Below are positions 27,386 through 36,053 of a DNA stretch of 64,000 bases, piece after piece; the stretch's first letter is position 1, and each line of letters starts with the position of its first letter. Both the position numbers and the translations under genes were made by a program. The stretch is from contig JACJYB010000012.1 in the NCBI GenBank assembly GCA_020636355.1, forward strand, positions 87,842 to 151,841, written 5' to 3'. Under the pieces are notes generated by a model that searched no databases, was not told the DNA's origin, and saw only the letters and a list, made by a program, of their open reading frames with translations. This DNA is from Lewinellaceae bacterium (lineage in GTDB: Bacteria; Bacteroidota; Bacteroidia; Chitinophagales; Saprospiraceae).

Positions 27386-27811
27386 ATGAACACAAAAAAA
27401 CTCATTATTAGCACGGTTGTAATATTCATCATGTATGTCTTGATGGATCTCACTTTCTATGGTCTGTTTGAAGATAAAATGGCAGGAAAAGCGGATCGGC
27501 CAGCTTCGGAACAAAATCAACTGTTGCCTTTTATTCTTTTTGGACTATTACTCGCTTCATTTCTATTTTCCTATTTGTTTGATAAGTTATCTGATGGGGA
27601 AGACAAAATCAGGGAAGGAGCTAAATACGGAATTATTCTAGGGACATTTATGTACTTGCCCCTGTTCTTAATTTTCTATGCAACGAGGGACACTCGACCG
27701 CTTGACGCGTGGTTGATCAATGCAGCCTTTCATATAATCCAATTTGGCATTTTTGGTATTGTGGTCGCCTATATCCGAGGGAAAGTCATTATAGATGCAT
27801 CAGGCGAATAA
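27386..27811 (+). CDS. Hypothetical four-helix membrane protein
   Basis: 141 aa from ATG 27386 (MNTKKLIISTVVIF). Four hydrophobic segments with a charged loop (DKLSDGEDKIREGAKYG) between the second and third. No family recognised with certainty. Codon use is intermediate between the island and the core genes. Confidence 0.65.
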   Translation: MNTKKLIISTVVIFIMYVLMDLTFYGLFEDKMAGKADRPASEQNQLLPFILFGLLLASFLFSYLFDKLSDGEDKIREGAKYGIILGTFMYLPLFLIFYATRDTRPLDAWLINAAFHIIQFGIFGIVVAYIRGKVIIDASGE

Positions 27812-27851
27812 GGTTAACTTAACTTATTGAATATAATTCATAATACCTGCA

Positions 27852-28338
27852 TCGCCACAGGATATTAATACATACGCTTCAGATCCGGCATCGCACTGTC
27901 AAAATAGCAGGCATGAGCGAATACATCAAGACTTAAAGGCTTATTGCCGGTCACGGATCATGACCACCCTATCCAAACAGCAATTTATATTGGATCAATT
28001 TACCTCAGAATACAACAAGATAAGACCGCAAGAATCCATTAACATGCAAACACCTAGTAGCATCCACATAATGTCATTAAGAGAATTCCCAACCATGAAA
28101 ACAGACTACGAATATCCATTTTAAGCATAAAAAGTTAAAAGCAACGCTCAATGGATCCGGCCGCTAGGGTGGCTACCATTGGTTGTACATCTATAAAGAA
28201 GCCATTGGTAAATAACTGACAGTAAAACAAGTGGATAAAACTATTTGGAATGTCTATTATCGTAATGTACTTTTAGGATACTTTGATGAAAGTAAATTTG
28301 AAAGAAGAGAACAATATCAAAGATTAAATCAAATCTAA
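27852..28338 (+). pseudogene. IS481 family transposase, C-terminal remnant
   Basis: Frame 27852-28124 reads PASHCQNSRHERIHQDLK, which aligns by eye with the NGRHERMH...LK motif holding the last acidic residue of the IS481 DDE domain. It continues QFTSEYNKIRPQESINMQTP, the EYN-RPHEAL-like segment. After a stop at 28122 and a frame change, 28167-28338 reads WNVYYRNVLLGYFDES, matching the C-terminal tail of the family. The start of the gene is missing. TGTCAACTATGTACCCGA...GTGTAAACC just downstream (28339-28370) resembles an IS481-type end. Confidence 0.75.
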
Positions 28339-28396
28339 GTGTCAACTATGTACCCGAAGAAGTGTAAACCATCTGCATTATAATACAGTAAGAAAA

Positions 28397-28918
28397 ATGA
28401 AAGGAAATCTTGTATTAAGAAAAATCAGAAGTACAGATTGCAAAAAGATAAGCCAATCCTTTCAAGAACAAGGATGGGACAAACCAATTTCACAATACGA
28501 AAAATACATAGAGCTACAACAGAAAGGGGAAAGAGATATAATAATCGCAGAATTAAATCAAAAATTTGCAGGCTACCTTACCATAAAGTGGAAATCTGAT
28601 TATATCCCTTTTAGAACACAGAACATTCCTGAAATTGTCGATTTTAATGTCCTGAAAAAATATCAGCGGCTCGGAATTGGGACAAGCCTAATGGATGAAG
28701 CAGAAAAAAGAATAAAAAAGATTTCAGAATATGCAGGGATTGGATTCGGAATATATAAAGACTATGGTGCCGCACAAATTCTTTATATAAACAGGGGATA
28801 CAAACCTGACGGAAATGGATTGGTGAAAAATTCGATACCCTTAAAATATGGAGAGATAATTACTGTCGACGATAGTGTAGTATTCTGCTTAACAAAGAAA
28901 TTACAAGAAAACGGATGA
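28397..28918 (+). CDS. GNAT family N-acetyltransferase
   Basis: 173 aa. Motif A is VLKKYQRLGIGTSLMDEAE (about 94-112, Q-R-L-G-I-G-T), followed by DYGAAQILYINRGY, the motif B helix-strand. AT-rich codon use fits the surrounding island. The substrate is unknown; some acetyltransferases of this shape confer drug resistance, but nothing here proves it. Confidence 0.85.
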   Translation: MKGNLVLRKIRSTDCKKISQSFQEQGWDKPISQYEKYIELQQKGERDIIIAELNQKFAGYLTIKWKSDYIPFRTQNIPEIVDFNVLKKYQRLGIGTSLMDEAEKRIKKISEYAGIGFGIYKDYGAAQILYINRGYKPDGNGLVKNSIPLKYGEIITVDDSVVFCLTKKLQENG

Positions 28919-29249
28919 GAACTAGCAAGGACCACATCAGCCACCCTATCGGGTTGGCCACTGATTAGCACAAAACCGCAGTACTTCATTCTGACAAACC
29001 ATCAATCCAAGGATAAAATTCTTTAGATACATTTGACAAGAACTACGTCGACTCCTACAGTAAACCGTTTGAAGAAAAACGGATATTTGAATGCCAGTAA
29101 AATGTCGTGGTTGGCAAATAGGGCAGGCAACCAAGACTTAAGCGGAAGTATGGGCATTATAAATTAACTTGTAAAGTTCTACACAAGTTTATTTCATGTA
29201 AAACTCCCATGGAGATTCTGGTTTAGAAAAAGCATCGGGCTAACCACAA
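28919..29249. other. 331-bp intergenic region, no gene seen
   Basis: AT-rich sequence with no open frame of recognisable character, no RNA gene and no clear repeat. It lies between the GNAT gene and a convergent lipoprotein gene inside the decayed island and is probably debris. Confidence 0.4.
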
Positions 29250-29684
29250 TTACCGTTTGTTATTATCAACCGGCTCAGCTAGAAGTTCGCCGTAAACGAT
29301 ATTAAAGGACTTTATTGCAAAAAGCTGCTCTACCATTAATTCACTTACTCCCTCCGGTACTGCACCCGTAGGCTCAAGCAGCCAAGTTGCAGCTTGTAGA
29401 TTTCCACGACCTTGCATACATTCAACGAGTGTCCCAAGATAGGTAGGACGTTCAAATGCATATTGAACATATCTTTCAAACCTGCCTTTTTCGATCTGTG
29501 TGTTTCTTAAGATTCTGCAATGGAGCGTGTCGAGTTGTTCAATTGATACTTTATCTATTAATCCAGATGAAAACAGATCATTATTCCATGATGTATAATG
29601 ATCCAAGAACTGTGAGTCCTGGATAAGACATCTATCGCCACAAGATTGAAGCGCAATACAAACAAAGATTAGGAACCTCCACAT
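29250..29684 (-). CDS. Hypothetical small lipoprotein
   Basis: 144 aa. Signal peptide MWRFLIFVCIALQSC with a good lipobox (LQSC, Cys15). The mature part is acidic and helical; no family recognised. First of three unrelated small lipoprotein genes on the minus strand in the island. Confidence 0.65.
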   Translation of the reverse strand: MWRFLIFVCIALQSCGDRCLIQDSQFLDHYTSWNNDLFSSGLIDKVSIEQLDTLHCRILRNTQIEKGRFERYVQYAFERPTYLGTLVECMQGRGNLQAATWLLEPTGAVPEGVSELMVEQLFAIKSFNIVYGELLAEPVDNNKR

Positions 29685-29697
29685 AAGAAATCAATCT

Positions 29698-29820
29698 CTT
29701 GTTGGTCAGGAATTGTAAAGATCTTTTTCGAACACTCTCCACAACCGATAATTACATCAAACAAATACGGGTATCGATAAACGAAGTGACCGGGTTGATC
29801 CGGAAGGAATTGATCAATTA
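29698..29820 (+). pseudogene. Stray C-terminal fragment of a DUF6090 gene
   Basis: The frame ending at TAG 29818 reads CKDLFRTLSTTDNYIKQIR then VSINEVTGLIRKELIN. The end of the intact DUF6090 protein at 25.8 kb reads CKDIFGALSTADNYLIQIR then SSINELTKMIRQEL. The nucleotide sequences are similar too. There is no upstream part, so it is a truncated paralogue left by a rearrangement or deletion. Confidence 0.75.
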
Positions 29821-29884
29821 GGCAAACAAATACACTTACACTCCAAAAACACCATGTCTACACAGTTCAGACCGCTATGAATAC

Positions 29885-30634
29885 TCATTCTATTGCTATA
29901 TAATCAAAACGAAATGGTTTTTCAGCTATTTTATAATCATCTAAAATTGTATCTTTTGCATCTAGTTCAAATAACTTTCCTGTTATACGATGTTTACCAA
30001 CGACCAATGGTTTAAATTCAAAATATAAGCTCTTCCCTTCAAATAAAGAAGTATCTGCCTTTAAATTGCTTGATAGAGACGAATCAAGGAACCCCAACAC
30101 TTTCACACTATCATATTGTGAGTATGCTAGGTCAATATACAATTGGTACGTTTGACCAACTTTGTAAATTCCATCAGAATTAGTTCTATAGTCAATTGGG
30201 AGAATCATGCTAACTAAATCTCCCTTAATATTATAACTTTTTTGGTAATACAAATAAGATGTGTCATTAATTACTTTGTAAAATTCATAGGCTCTTAAAC
30301 TTCCGTTTTCAAAATACTCTTTCCATATGTCTATTTTTTTGCCTTTTGAGAATTGACCAATTTCTTTCACTTTATGTCCAGGATAATAGAGAATGCATTG
30401 ACCATCGCGCAAATCATTCTTATATAATTCTATCAAGCTTGTATCTCGTCCACCATCCAGACAAACGATCTTCAACAAGGAGCCATTATGATAATAAGCA
30501 TTACAACTGAAAACGATACCGTCCCGTGTGTATTTCATAGGCTTTACATCAATGCCGCCACCACATGCTGAAGCAGCAATGATCAGCAGAATAAACAGTA
30601 CATTATCCCAAGGTGATAGATCAAATTGGCTCAT
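29885..30634 (-). CDS. YwqK-like lipoprotein with MORN_2-type repeats
   Basis: 249 aa from ATG 30634; the frame to 30682 is longer, but the shorter start gives a standard signal ending ASAC24 with GGG after it. Short repeats (NGSLLKI, LRDGQCILYYPGHKVKEIG, WKEYFENGSLRAYEFY) match the toxin-antitoxin YwqK/MORN_2 pattern, in which G-x-x-x-x-Y/W-x-x-G/N-x-x units pack as beta hairpins. The C-terminal 90 residues are of unknown type. Role unknown; YwqK-like proteins often occur near toxin cassettes. Confidence 0.65.
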   Translation of the reverse strand: MSQFDLSPWDNVLFILLIIAASACGGGIDVKPMKYTRDGIVFSCNAYYHNGSLLKIVCLDGGRDTSLIELYKNDLRDGQCILYYPGHKVKEIGQFSKGKKIDIWKEYFENGSLRAYEFYKVINDTSYLYYQKSYNIKGDLVSMILPIDYRTNSDGIYKVGQTYQLYIDLAYSQYDSVKVLGFLDSSLSSNLKADTSLFEGKSLYFEFKPLVVGKHRITGKLFELDAKDTILDDYKIAEKPFRFDYIAIE

Positions 30635-30781
30635 CAACGTGCTGTTTTTCTTTACCTGACATAAACACCGGATATATGCCATTATAATCTCTTAAAAAAA
30701 GTATAAACAATATCGAAATAAACGAGTTGAATTTTAACCAGAAAAGTCTTTTATTCGATTCGTAATTTAAAGCCTCCATTC

Positions 30782-31315
30782 TCACTCCAGTTTAACAACG
30801 GCTTCCCACATATTCATAGCCACTACGTGAATAAATGAATTATATTTATTAGTAAAAATAGAAATACGAAAAGGTAAATCATTGTGGAATGATCTAATTT
30901 CAAAATTGTAATTGAAGCCATTGGCAACTTTATCAATTATAGTATACTCAAAAGCGACTGATTTAAAAGTTTTGACACTGTACAGATTTATGATATTTGC
31001 CCGCTTTGTACGATTTAGGCTTTCGGCAATGCTATCAAGAATATATTGTTGGCCCTCTTTCCTTACAGGTCCAAACCTATAATTATATGCAAATATTATA
31101 AATATAGAATCTGAAACATATTTTTCAATCACGTAATCTTCATATTTATTATAGTCGTATGAACTCGGGGCAACGCGACAAAATTCGTTGACACCTTCAA
31201 AACAAATTTCACTTTTAATTGGACCAAATATTTGACATGAATGCTTTCTGCAACCAGAAGTTGAAAACATAGACACAATCAAAATCCAGCAAAGATAAAA
31301 GGAGATTTTTTTCAT
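30782..31315 (-). CDS. Hypothetical lipoprotein, 177 aa
   Basis: Signal peptide MKKISFYLCWILIVSMFSTSGC with lipobox TSGC (Cys22). The mature region is polar with many Tyr/Phe/Asn; no family recognised. AT-rich codon use. Confidence 0.65.
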   Translation of the reverse strand: MKKISFYLCWILIVSMFSTSGCRKHSCQIFGPIKSEICFEGVNEFCRVAPSSYDYNKYEDYVIEKYVSDSIFIIFAYNYRFGPVRKEGQQYILDSIAESLNRTKRANIINLYSVKTFKSVAFEYTIIDKVANGFNYNFEIRSFHNDLPFRISIFTNKYNSFIHVVAMNMWEAVVKLE

Positions 31316-31641
31316 GCGTACTTAATGCTTATACGTCAGCTCGAATTTTAGCGAGTCAAATTCACAATTACAAATAATCGCTCTATTATAAATAATCAGC
31401 CAATTTACCCCATAATGAGCCGTATTTGGTATTCCTTTTCACATATAGAGTTTGTCATAAATTATCGAATAGTCAAATTGAAAACCTTACCCTATGGCCA
31501 TAACCTTCGAGCCGGACTCTCTCTCTTTTTGATATAGCCACCAATTGTGTCTCAGTAAATCTTGTTCCTTTCATAATAAAATTGTATAAAGTTAAGATAT
31601 ATACATCGATTTAAACTGGTCGATATGCCGGGAAGGCTGCA
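31316..31641. other. 326-bp intergenic region containing an IS3 orfA scrap
   Basis: No intact gene. 31493-31574 carries a transposase orfA N-terminal remnant (separate entry). The remaining sequence is AT-rich with no recognised feature. Confidence 0.45.
31493..31574 (-). pseudogene. IS3 family orfA N-terminal remnant
   Basis: From ATG 31574 on the minus strand the frame reads MKGTRFTETQLVAISKRE. A one-base shift continues as ESGSKVMAIG. This matches the standard IS3 orfA opening (MK-x-x-RF-TE-x-QIV-x-IL-x-ESG-x-KV). Only about 27 codons remain. Confidence 0.6.
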
Positions 31642-32040
31642 TTATCTAAACATCAAAATCAACTCTTTTATGCTCTCCGTATCATTGATCATTTTTTCTA
31701 ATCCTCTTCCATCATCCATGGGGCTCCAGTACGCCTTATGCTTAATCACATGTTTCTTCACTCGATCTTTCAAATATTCCAGAGTGATTTGTAAAGGTTC
31801 CCCTTTCAATTCAGGCACAAAATCTACCATGATGCTAAAACACTTGATGCTCTGCATTACATTAATCTTTTTACTTGAATGCAATCTTTTTACATCGTAA
31901 AGGAATCCATCACTGTCAACAATTTGAATATCGGAATTCCATTTACCCCTTATTAGTAATAAAGATTTACTGATTACCAGAGCATCCATACTGGCCATTC
32001 CACCATCATTTATGGCGAATATCATTATTGGTGATTTCAT
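31642..32040 (-). CDS. Hypothetical protein, possible immunity protein
   Basis: 132 aa, cytoplasmic in character (no signal), with mixed alpha/beta sequence and a C-terminal helix (DDGRGLEKMINDTESIKELI). No family recognised. Its ATG overlaps the stop of the 67-codon frame at 32040-32243, as immunity genes do with the toxin gene they follow. Function is inferred from position only. Confidence 0.55.
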   Translation of the reverse strand: MKSPIMIFAINDGGMASMDALVISKSLLLIRGKWNSDIQIVDSDGFLYDVKRLHSSKKINVMQSIKCFSIMVDFVPELKGEPLQITLEYLKDRVKKHVIKHKAYWSPMDDGRGLEKMINDTESIKELILMFR

Positions 32041-32243
32041 TATTTCATATTATTGATATGCCCATAAATTGATAAACTTAAAGATTTAGTCCAGGTAAGG
32101 GTAGCTGTAACTGGATAATTGAATCTCCATCCTGGTATGCTCAGCTTACCTAAATATCTTGCTCCATGAGCCCAACGAATATGTGAAGCTTGTGAGGAAA
32201 ATCTGGTCAGATTCCATGTCTGATTTAAAACAAAAATTATCAA
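32040..32243 (-). pseudogene. Possible orphan C-terminal tip of a polymorphic toxin
   Basis: A 67-codon frame with only a TTG start, preceded directly by a stop. It reads NLTRFSSQASHIRWAHGAR followed by PGWRFNYPVTATLTWTKSL and IYGHINN. Dense Trp, His and Arg and a tidy C-terminus suggest the end of a larger protein, such as an Rhs-type toxin C-terminal region, rather than a full gene. The identification is tentative. It overlaps the possible immunity gene by 4 bp. Confidence 0.4.
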
Positions 32244-32250
32244 CTACTTA

Positions 32251-32655
32251 CTACACCTTGGATTGCCTTAGTATTTGATACAAGCAATAAATAGGCACAA
32301 TAAAAAACAATAAACTCATCCAGTACAACAGATTAGTTCTTTGAGAAGGGAGAACTGCTTTATTATAAGTACTACTATATAACACTTCTACACTATCGCC
32401 AATCCGATAACGACCATTAATACAATCATTCATCCCAATATTTATGGAGTATATATTTTCCTTGAGCTTTACTTCCATTGTATTACTACTTCTGCCACAA
32501 TCAGGGGTTTCTGAAACGACGGCTTTAGCAGAGGTTCCATTTTCCCTAATCTTTTTACTTTGATAAGAAGATCGAAGAAATACAATCCCAAAAAAAGTAA
32601 AAATAAGGAATGAAATAATATAAAATACACGATTGCCACCATTCATTTTATTCAC
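32251..32655 (-). CDS. Hypothetical membrane protein (DUF3592-like)
   Basis: 134 aa. An N-terminal helix (FYIISFLIFTFFGIVFL), a ~70-residue beta-rich extracytoplasmic loop with YRIGDSVEVLYSS, and a second helix (LLYWMSLLFFIVPIYCLY). This two-helix layout with a DSV-x-V-x-Y segment resembles DUF3592 proteins. Function unknown. It is 7 bp upstream of the toxin-tip fragment on the same strand. Confidence 0.6.
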   Translation of the reverse strand: MNKMNGGNRVFYIISFLIFTFFGIVFLRSSYQSKKIRENGTSAKAVVSETPDCGRSSNTMEVKLKENIYSINIGMNDCINGRYRIGDSVEVLYSSTYNKAVLPSQRTNLLYWMSLLFFIVPIYCLYQILRQSKV

Positions 32656-32811
32656 ATAACTTATTTTGGCATCGCCACATTTTACACACGTTACATGCCA
32701 TTTGAATTTTGTTCGATTTATAGCATTATGAGTTAATCGACAGTTTGCACAGCTGCTTATAAGAAAGAGTTGAAAAGGTGCATCCTAGCTTACAAGCAGT
32801 ATTCAGGAATT

Positions 32812-32834
32812 AAAAAACCCCGGATTCTCCGGGG
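32812..32834 (-). terminator. Terminator of the tRNA-Arg gene
   Basis: On the minus strand CCCCGGA-GAA-TCCGGGG (7-bp perfect stem) is followed by TTTTTT. It lies 15 bp past the tRNA 3' end, a standard intrinsic terminator. Confidence 0.8.
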
Positions 32835-32849
32835 CTCTAGGTGTTTTAG

Positions 32850-32921
32850 TAGCCTCGCTAGGGATCGAACCTAGACCGCAGGTTCCGGAAACCTGTATAC
32901 TATCCATTATACTACGAGGCC
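32850..32921 (-). tRNA. tRNA-Arg (anticodon CCG)
   Basis: 72-nt cloverleaf on the minus strand. The acceptor GGCCTCG pairs with CGAGGCT (G1-U72), D stem GTAT/GTAT, anticodon stem CAGGT/ACCTG with loop TTCCGGA (anticodon CCG, reads CGG), and T arm CTAGG-TTCGATC-CCTAG. The discriminator base is A, and CCA is not encoded. Its 3' end faces the accessory island to the left, a common integration target. Confidence 0.95.
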
Positions 32922-32932
32922 CAATGGGGATG

Positions 32933-32940
32933 CAAAGATA
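32933..32940 (-). promoter_or_regulatory. Promoter -7 box of tRNA-Arg
   Basis: TATCTTTG on the minus strand (32940-32933) is an exact TAnnTTTG match ending 12 bp before the tRNA 5' end. No clear -33 TTTG is visible. Confidence 0.5.
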
Positions 32941-33036
32941 AACAATAGATGTGAGATGTGGGATGGAAGTTGTGAGAATCACCTGCACATTTAATCATCA
33001 ATCCCTAACTTGTGCGCCCATTGAAAGCATCAAGTC

Positions 33037-35166
33037 ATGCGTCCATCGATAACTTCGTACATCAACGCCCAAACCCAGCTGTCCACCCACCGCATCGATA
33101 AAGTCCTTGAGCTCCTTACCGGTGGAGCCACCATCCCCTTTATCGCCCGCTACCGGAAAGAGATGACCGGCAGCCTCGATGAAACTGAAATCGGTCGCGT
33201 TGCCGAGTTGAAAAAGCATTACGAGGAAATCATCCACCGGCAAGACTTCATCCTGGACACCATCCGCAACCAGGATAAACTCACGCCGGAACTGGAACGC
33301 ACCATCCTGCAGACAATGGACCCGGCCATCCTGGAAGACCTCTACCTGCCCTTTAAAGTGAAACGGAAAACCCGCGCCACCAAAGCCAAAGAACTCGGAC
33401 TGGAGCCGCTGGCGGATGCACTGTGGAAACAGACCTATGAATACGTAGATCGTCTGGTCAAACCTTACATCAAGGACGAGGTACCGGATGCCGAGGTAGC
33501 CTTGCAAGGGGCCCGGGACATCCTGGCAGAGCGCATTTCCGAAGACGCCACCCTCCGGGGATGGCTGCGGGATACCTTTCAGCGACATGCCCATATCCAC
33601 AGTAAACTGGTTAAAAGCAAAGAAGAGGACGCCCAGAAATACCGGGACTATTTTGAATTTTCCGAAAAGCTCGCATCCATCCCTTCGCACCGGTTACTGG
33701 CCATCCTGCGCGGTGAGCAGGAAGGCTTCCTGCGCATCCACGTCGAACCTGACGCGGAAAGGACCCAGGATCAGCTGAACCGCAGCGTATGCAAAAACCG
33801 CAGCGAAAGCGCCGCCCAGGTCGGGAAAGCCGCGGAAGATGCCTACAAGCGTCTGCTCCAGCCCAGCCTGGAAAATGAACTTAAAAATGTAGCTAAAGAT
33901 AAAGCCGATACGGAAGCCATCCAGATCTTCGCTCAGAACCTGCGTGCTTTGCTGCTTGCCGCACCTTTAGGAGAACGACGCGTCCTGGCCATCGACCCGG
34001 GGTTCCGGACGGGTTGCAAAGTGGCCTTGCTGGACCGCGATGGTACATTCCTTCACCATGGCACCATCTACCCGCATCCGCCCCAGTCGAATTCCGGAGA
34101 AGCATTTCAGGCCCTAAGGCACTGGATCGACCGCTATTCCATGGAAGCTATCGCGATCGGGAACGGGACAGCCGGCCGGGAGACGCTGGAATGGCTGCAT
34201 CAAAGCCTCGACTCATCGTGGAGAGAACGTATTTACCTGGTATCAGAGAGCGGTGCTTCCATTTATTCCGCCTCCGAAGTGGCCCGCGAAGAATTCCCGG
34301 ACCTTGACCTGACCGTCCGGGGTGCCATCAGCATTGGGCGGCGACTCAAAGATCCACTGGCCGAATTGATCAAAATAGACCCAAAATCAATCGGTGTAGG
34401 CCAATACCAGCACGATGTGAATCAGAAAGCGCTCAAAGACAAGCTGGATCGTGAAGTAGAATTCTGCGTCAACCAGGTCGGCATCAACCTCAATACGGCC
34501 AGCCGGCAATTATTGACTTACGTTTCCGGATTAGGACCGGTCATTGCCGAGAATATCGTGCAATACCGGATGGAACACGGCGCTTTTCGGGACAAGGCAA
34601 CTTTACTGAAAGTCGCGAAACTGGGCCCCAAAGCTTACGAGCAATGCGCCGGTTTTCTTCGTATCCGGGATGCCGCCAACCCCCTTGACAATACGGGGGT
34701 CCATCCGGAACGCTATGAACTGGTGCGCAAGATGGCTTCCGACCAGCATACCGATCTGCATGGCTTATTGCACGATGGTGGCAAATTGAAATCCATTGAG
34801 CTGGCGCATTACACTTCAGCAGAAGTCGGACTGCCAACCCTGAAAGATATTGTCCGCGAGCTGGAAAAGCCAGGCCTTGACCCCAGGGGAGAAGCTGCTC
34901 CACCCGAATTCGCCGCCCATATCCGGAGCATCGATGACCTCCAGCCGGGCATGGTCCTGCCGGGAGTCGTCAATAACATTACTCAGTTCGGAGCTTTCAT
35001 CGACCTGGGCATCAAAGAAAGCGGATTGGTTCACCTGAGCCAAATGGCAGACCGCTACATCAAGCATCCCGAGGAGGTAGTGTCTCTGCAGCAGCAGGTC
35101 ACCGTTAAAATCCTGGACATCGACCATGCCCGGAAACGCATCAGCCTAACGATGAAAGGCCTATAA
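33037..35166 (+). CDS. tex: Tex family RNA-binding transcription accessory protein
   Basis: 709 aa. Tex N-terminal domain (ATIPFIARYRKEMTGSLDE near 30-50), the YqgF/RNase H-like domain starting VLAIDPGFRTGCK (about 316), helix-hairpin-helix repeats (YVSGLGPVIAENIVQYR, about 490-510) and a C-terminal S1 domain (VNNITQFGAFIDLG, about 640-705). Tex binds nucleic acid and affects transcription and tolerance of transcription stress. The length is slightly short of the usual 720-780 but all domains are present. Confidence 0.95.
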   Translation: MRPSITSYINAQTQLSTHRIDKVLELLTGGATIPFIARYRKEMTGSLDETEIGRVAELKKHYEEIIHRQDFILDTIRNQDKLTPELERTILQTMDPAILEDLYLPFKVKRKTRATKAKELGLEPLADALWKQTYEYVDRLVKPYIKDEVPDAEVALQGARDILAERISEDATLRGWLRDTFQRHAHIHSKLVKSKEEDAQKYRDYFEFSEKLASIPSHRLLAILRGEQEGFLRIHVEPDAERTQDQLNRSVCKNRSESAAQVGKAAEDAYKRLLQPSLENELKNVAKDKADTEAIQIFAQNLRALLLAAPLGERRVLAIDPGFRTGCKVALLDRDGTFLHHGTIYPHPPQSNSGEAFQALRHWIDRYSMEAIAIGNGTAGRETLEWLHQSLDSSWRERIYLVSESGASIYSASEVAREEFPDLDLTVRGAISIGRRLKDPLAELIKIDPKSIGVGQYQHDVNQKALKDKLDREVEFCVNQVGINLNTASRQLLTYVSGLGPVIAENIVQYRMEHGAFRDKATLLKVAKLGPKAYEQCAGFLRIRDAANPLDNTGVHPERYELVRKMASDQHTDLHGLLHDGGKLKSIELAHYTSAEVGLPTLKDIVRELEKPGLDPRGEAAPPEFAAHIRSIDDLQPGMVLPGVVNNITQFGAFIDLGIKESGLVHLSQMADRYIKHPEEVVSLQQQVTVKILDIDHARKRISLTMKGL

Positions 35167-35168
35167 TT

Positions 35169-35202
35169 GGTCATTGCGAGCGAGGGACGAGCGATGCAAT
35201 CC
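35169..35202 (+). repeat. Partial intergenic repeat (GTCATTGCGAGCGAGG type)
   Basis: GGTCATTGCGAGCGAGGGAC then GAGCGATGCAATCC directly follows tex. This is one arm of the GTCATTGCGAGC...GCAATCC repeat common in many bacteria. No complementary arm was seen, so it is a half copy. Confidence 0.5.
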
Positions 35203-35375
35203 GTAAAATACCATCTGAGAAAACTGGTCGGTTATAACGTCAACACGCAAACACGAAAGCACCAAAACACGTCTAATCAGGCATAATTTTTGCTTTAAAA
35301 GTCTGTTAAACGCCGTCCGATATGATGACCTTGCTGGTTTTTGCGCTATTTTACCGCAAAATAAAAGGAGTTACT

Positions 35376-35894
35376 ATGAAAAGAACATTGGTATTATTGT
35401 TTCTCGGAGTCATGGCATTTGCCCTCCATGCCCAATCACCCTGTGCCCAGCAGAAAGCCTGTTGCCAGGCTAAAGCAGTGCAAACTTCCTTAACGGACAC
35501 AGATCTTAAGGCAGCGGTGAAACTAGCTTCTCTGGATGAGACCATCGAGGTACGGAAAGATGAAGCCAATGGACAAACCCAATTCGTTCGCAAGCAGGTT
35601 TGCCCGATGTCCGGAGCGGTATCCTATGTGGATCTGCAGTTTGATCCGGAAAAACAACAATTCATCAATGTGGCTCCCGTCGCAATGGAAGCTTCCACCT
35701 CTGAAACTGCCCAAGCAACAAAATCTTGCGATAAACCGTGCGACAAACCATGTGCTGACAAACCATGTCCGCTCGGTTGTTGTGCCGGCAAGACGGAAGC
35801 TTCGGCTGCACCGCAAACCATGAAAGCATCACAATCCATCGAGATAAAACCTGGAATGAAAACGTCCAGCAGCAAAAAAACAAAGGTGCAATAA
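35376..35894 (+). CDS. Small secreted cysteine-rich protein
   Basis: 172 aa from ATG 35376, which is preceded by AAAAGGAG. Signal peptide MKRTLVLLFLGVMAFALHAQ. Cys pairs occur at the mature N-terminus (SPCAQQKACCQ) and in a C-terminal cluster (SCDKPCDKPCADKPCPLGCC, about 125-145) with period C-D-K-P. The middle has one VCPMSG. The Cys spacing could bind metal (copper or zinc) or form disulfides; neither is proven. No family recognised. Confidence 0.7.
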   Translation: MKRTLVLLFLGVMAFALHAQSPCAQQKACCQAKAVQTSLTDTDLKAAVKLASLDETIEVRKDEANGQTQFVRKQVCPMSGAVSYVDLQFDPEKQQFINVAPVAMEASTSETAQATKSCDKPCDKPCADKPCPLGCCAGKTEASAAPQTMKASQSIEIKPGMKTSSSKKTKVQ

Positions 35895-35911
35895 CGATGA
35901 TGCACCTCCTT

Positions 35912-35949
35912 AAAAAAGCGGTATATGCAACACATGTACCGCTTTTTTT
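35912..35949 (+). terminator. Intrinsic terminator after the cysteine-rich protein gene
   Basis: AAAAAAGCGGTA (35912-35923) pairs perfectly with TACCGCTTTTTT (35937-35948) over 12 bp, followed by T and A. A second small hairpin, AGGTGCA/TGCACCT (35884-35907), overlaps the stop codon. Confidence 0.8.
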
Positions 35950-36053
35950 ATGTTACGTAACATCCTGGGGTACTGCTTGCCGGAACCGTTTGAATGCATT
36001 AAATTGTTGGAATTTCGGTACCTTTACCGAGCCAATATGTAAATCATTCGAAT

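Noticed and set aside
32850..32872. Direct repeat of the tRNA-Arg 3' end as att site
   Set aside because: I looked for the TAGCCTCGCTAGGGATCGAA sequence on the left side of the island and did not find a copy; a decayed one may be missed by eye.
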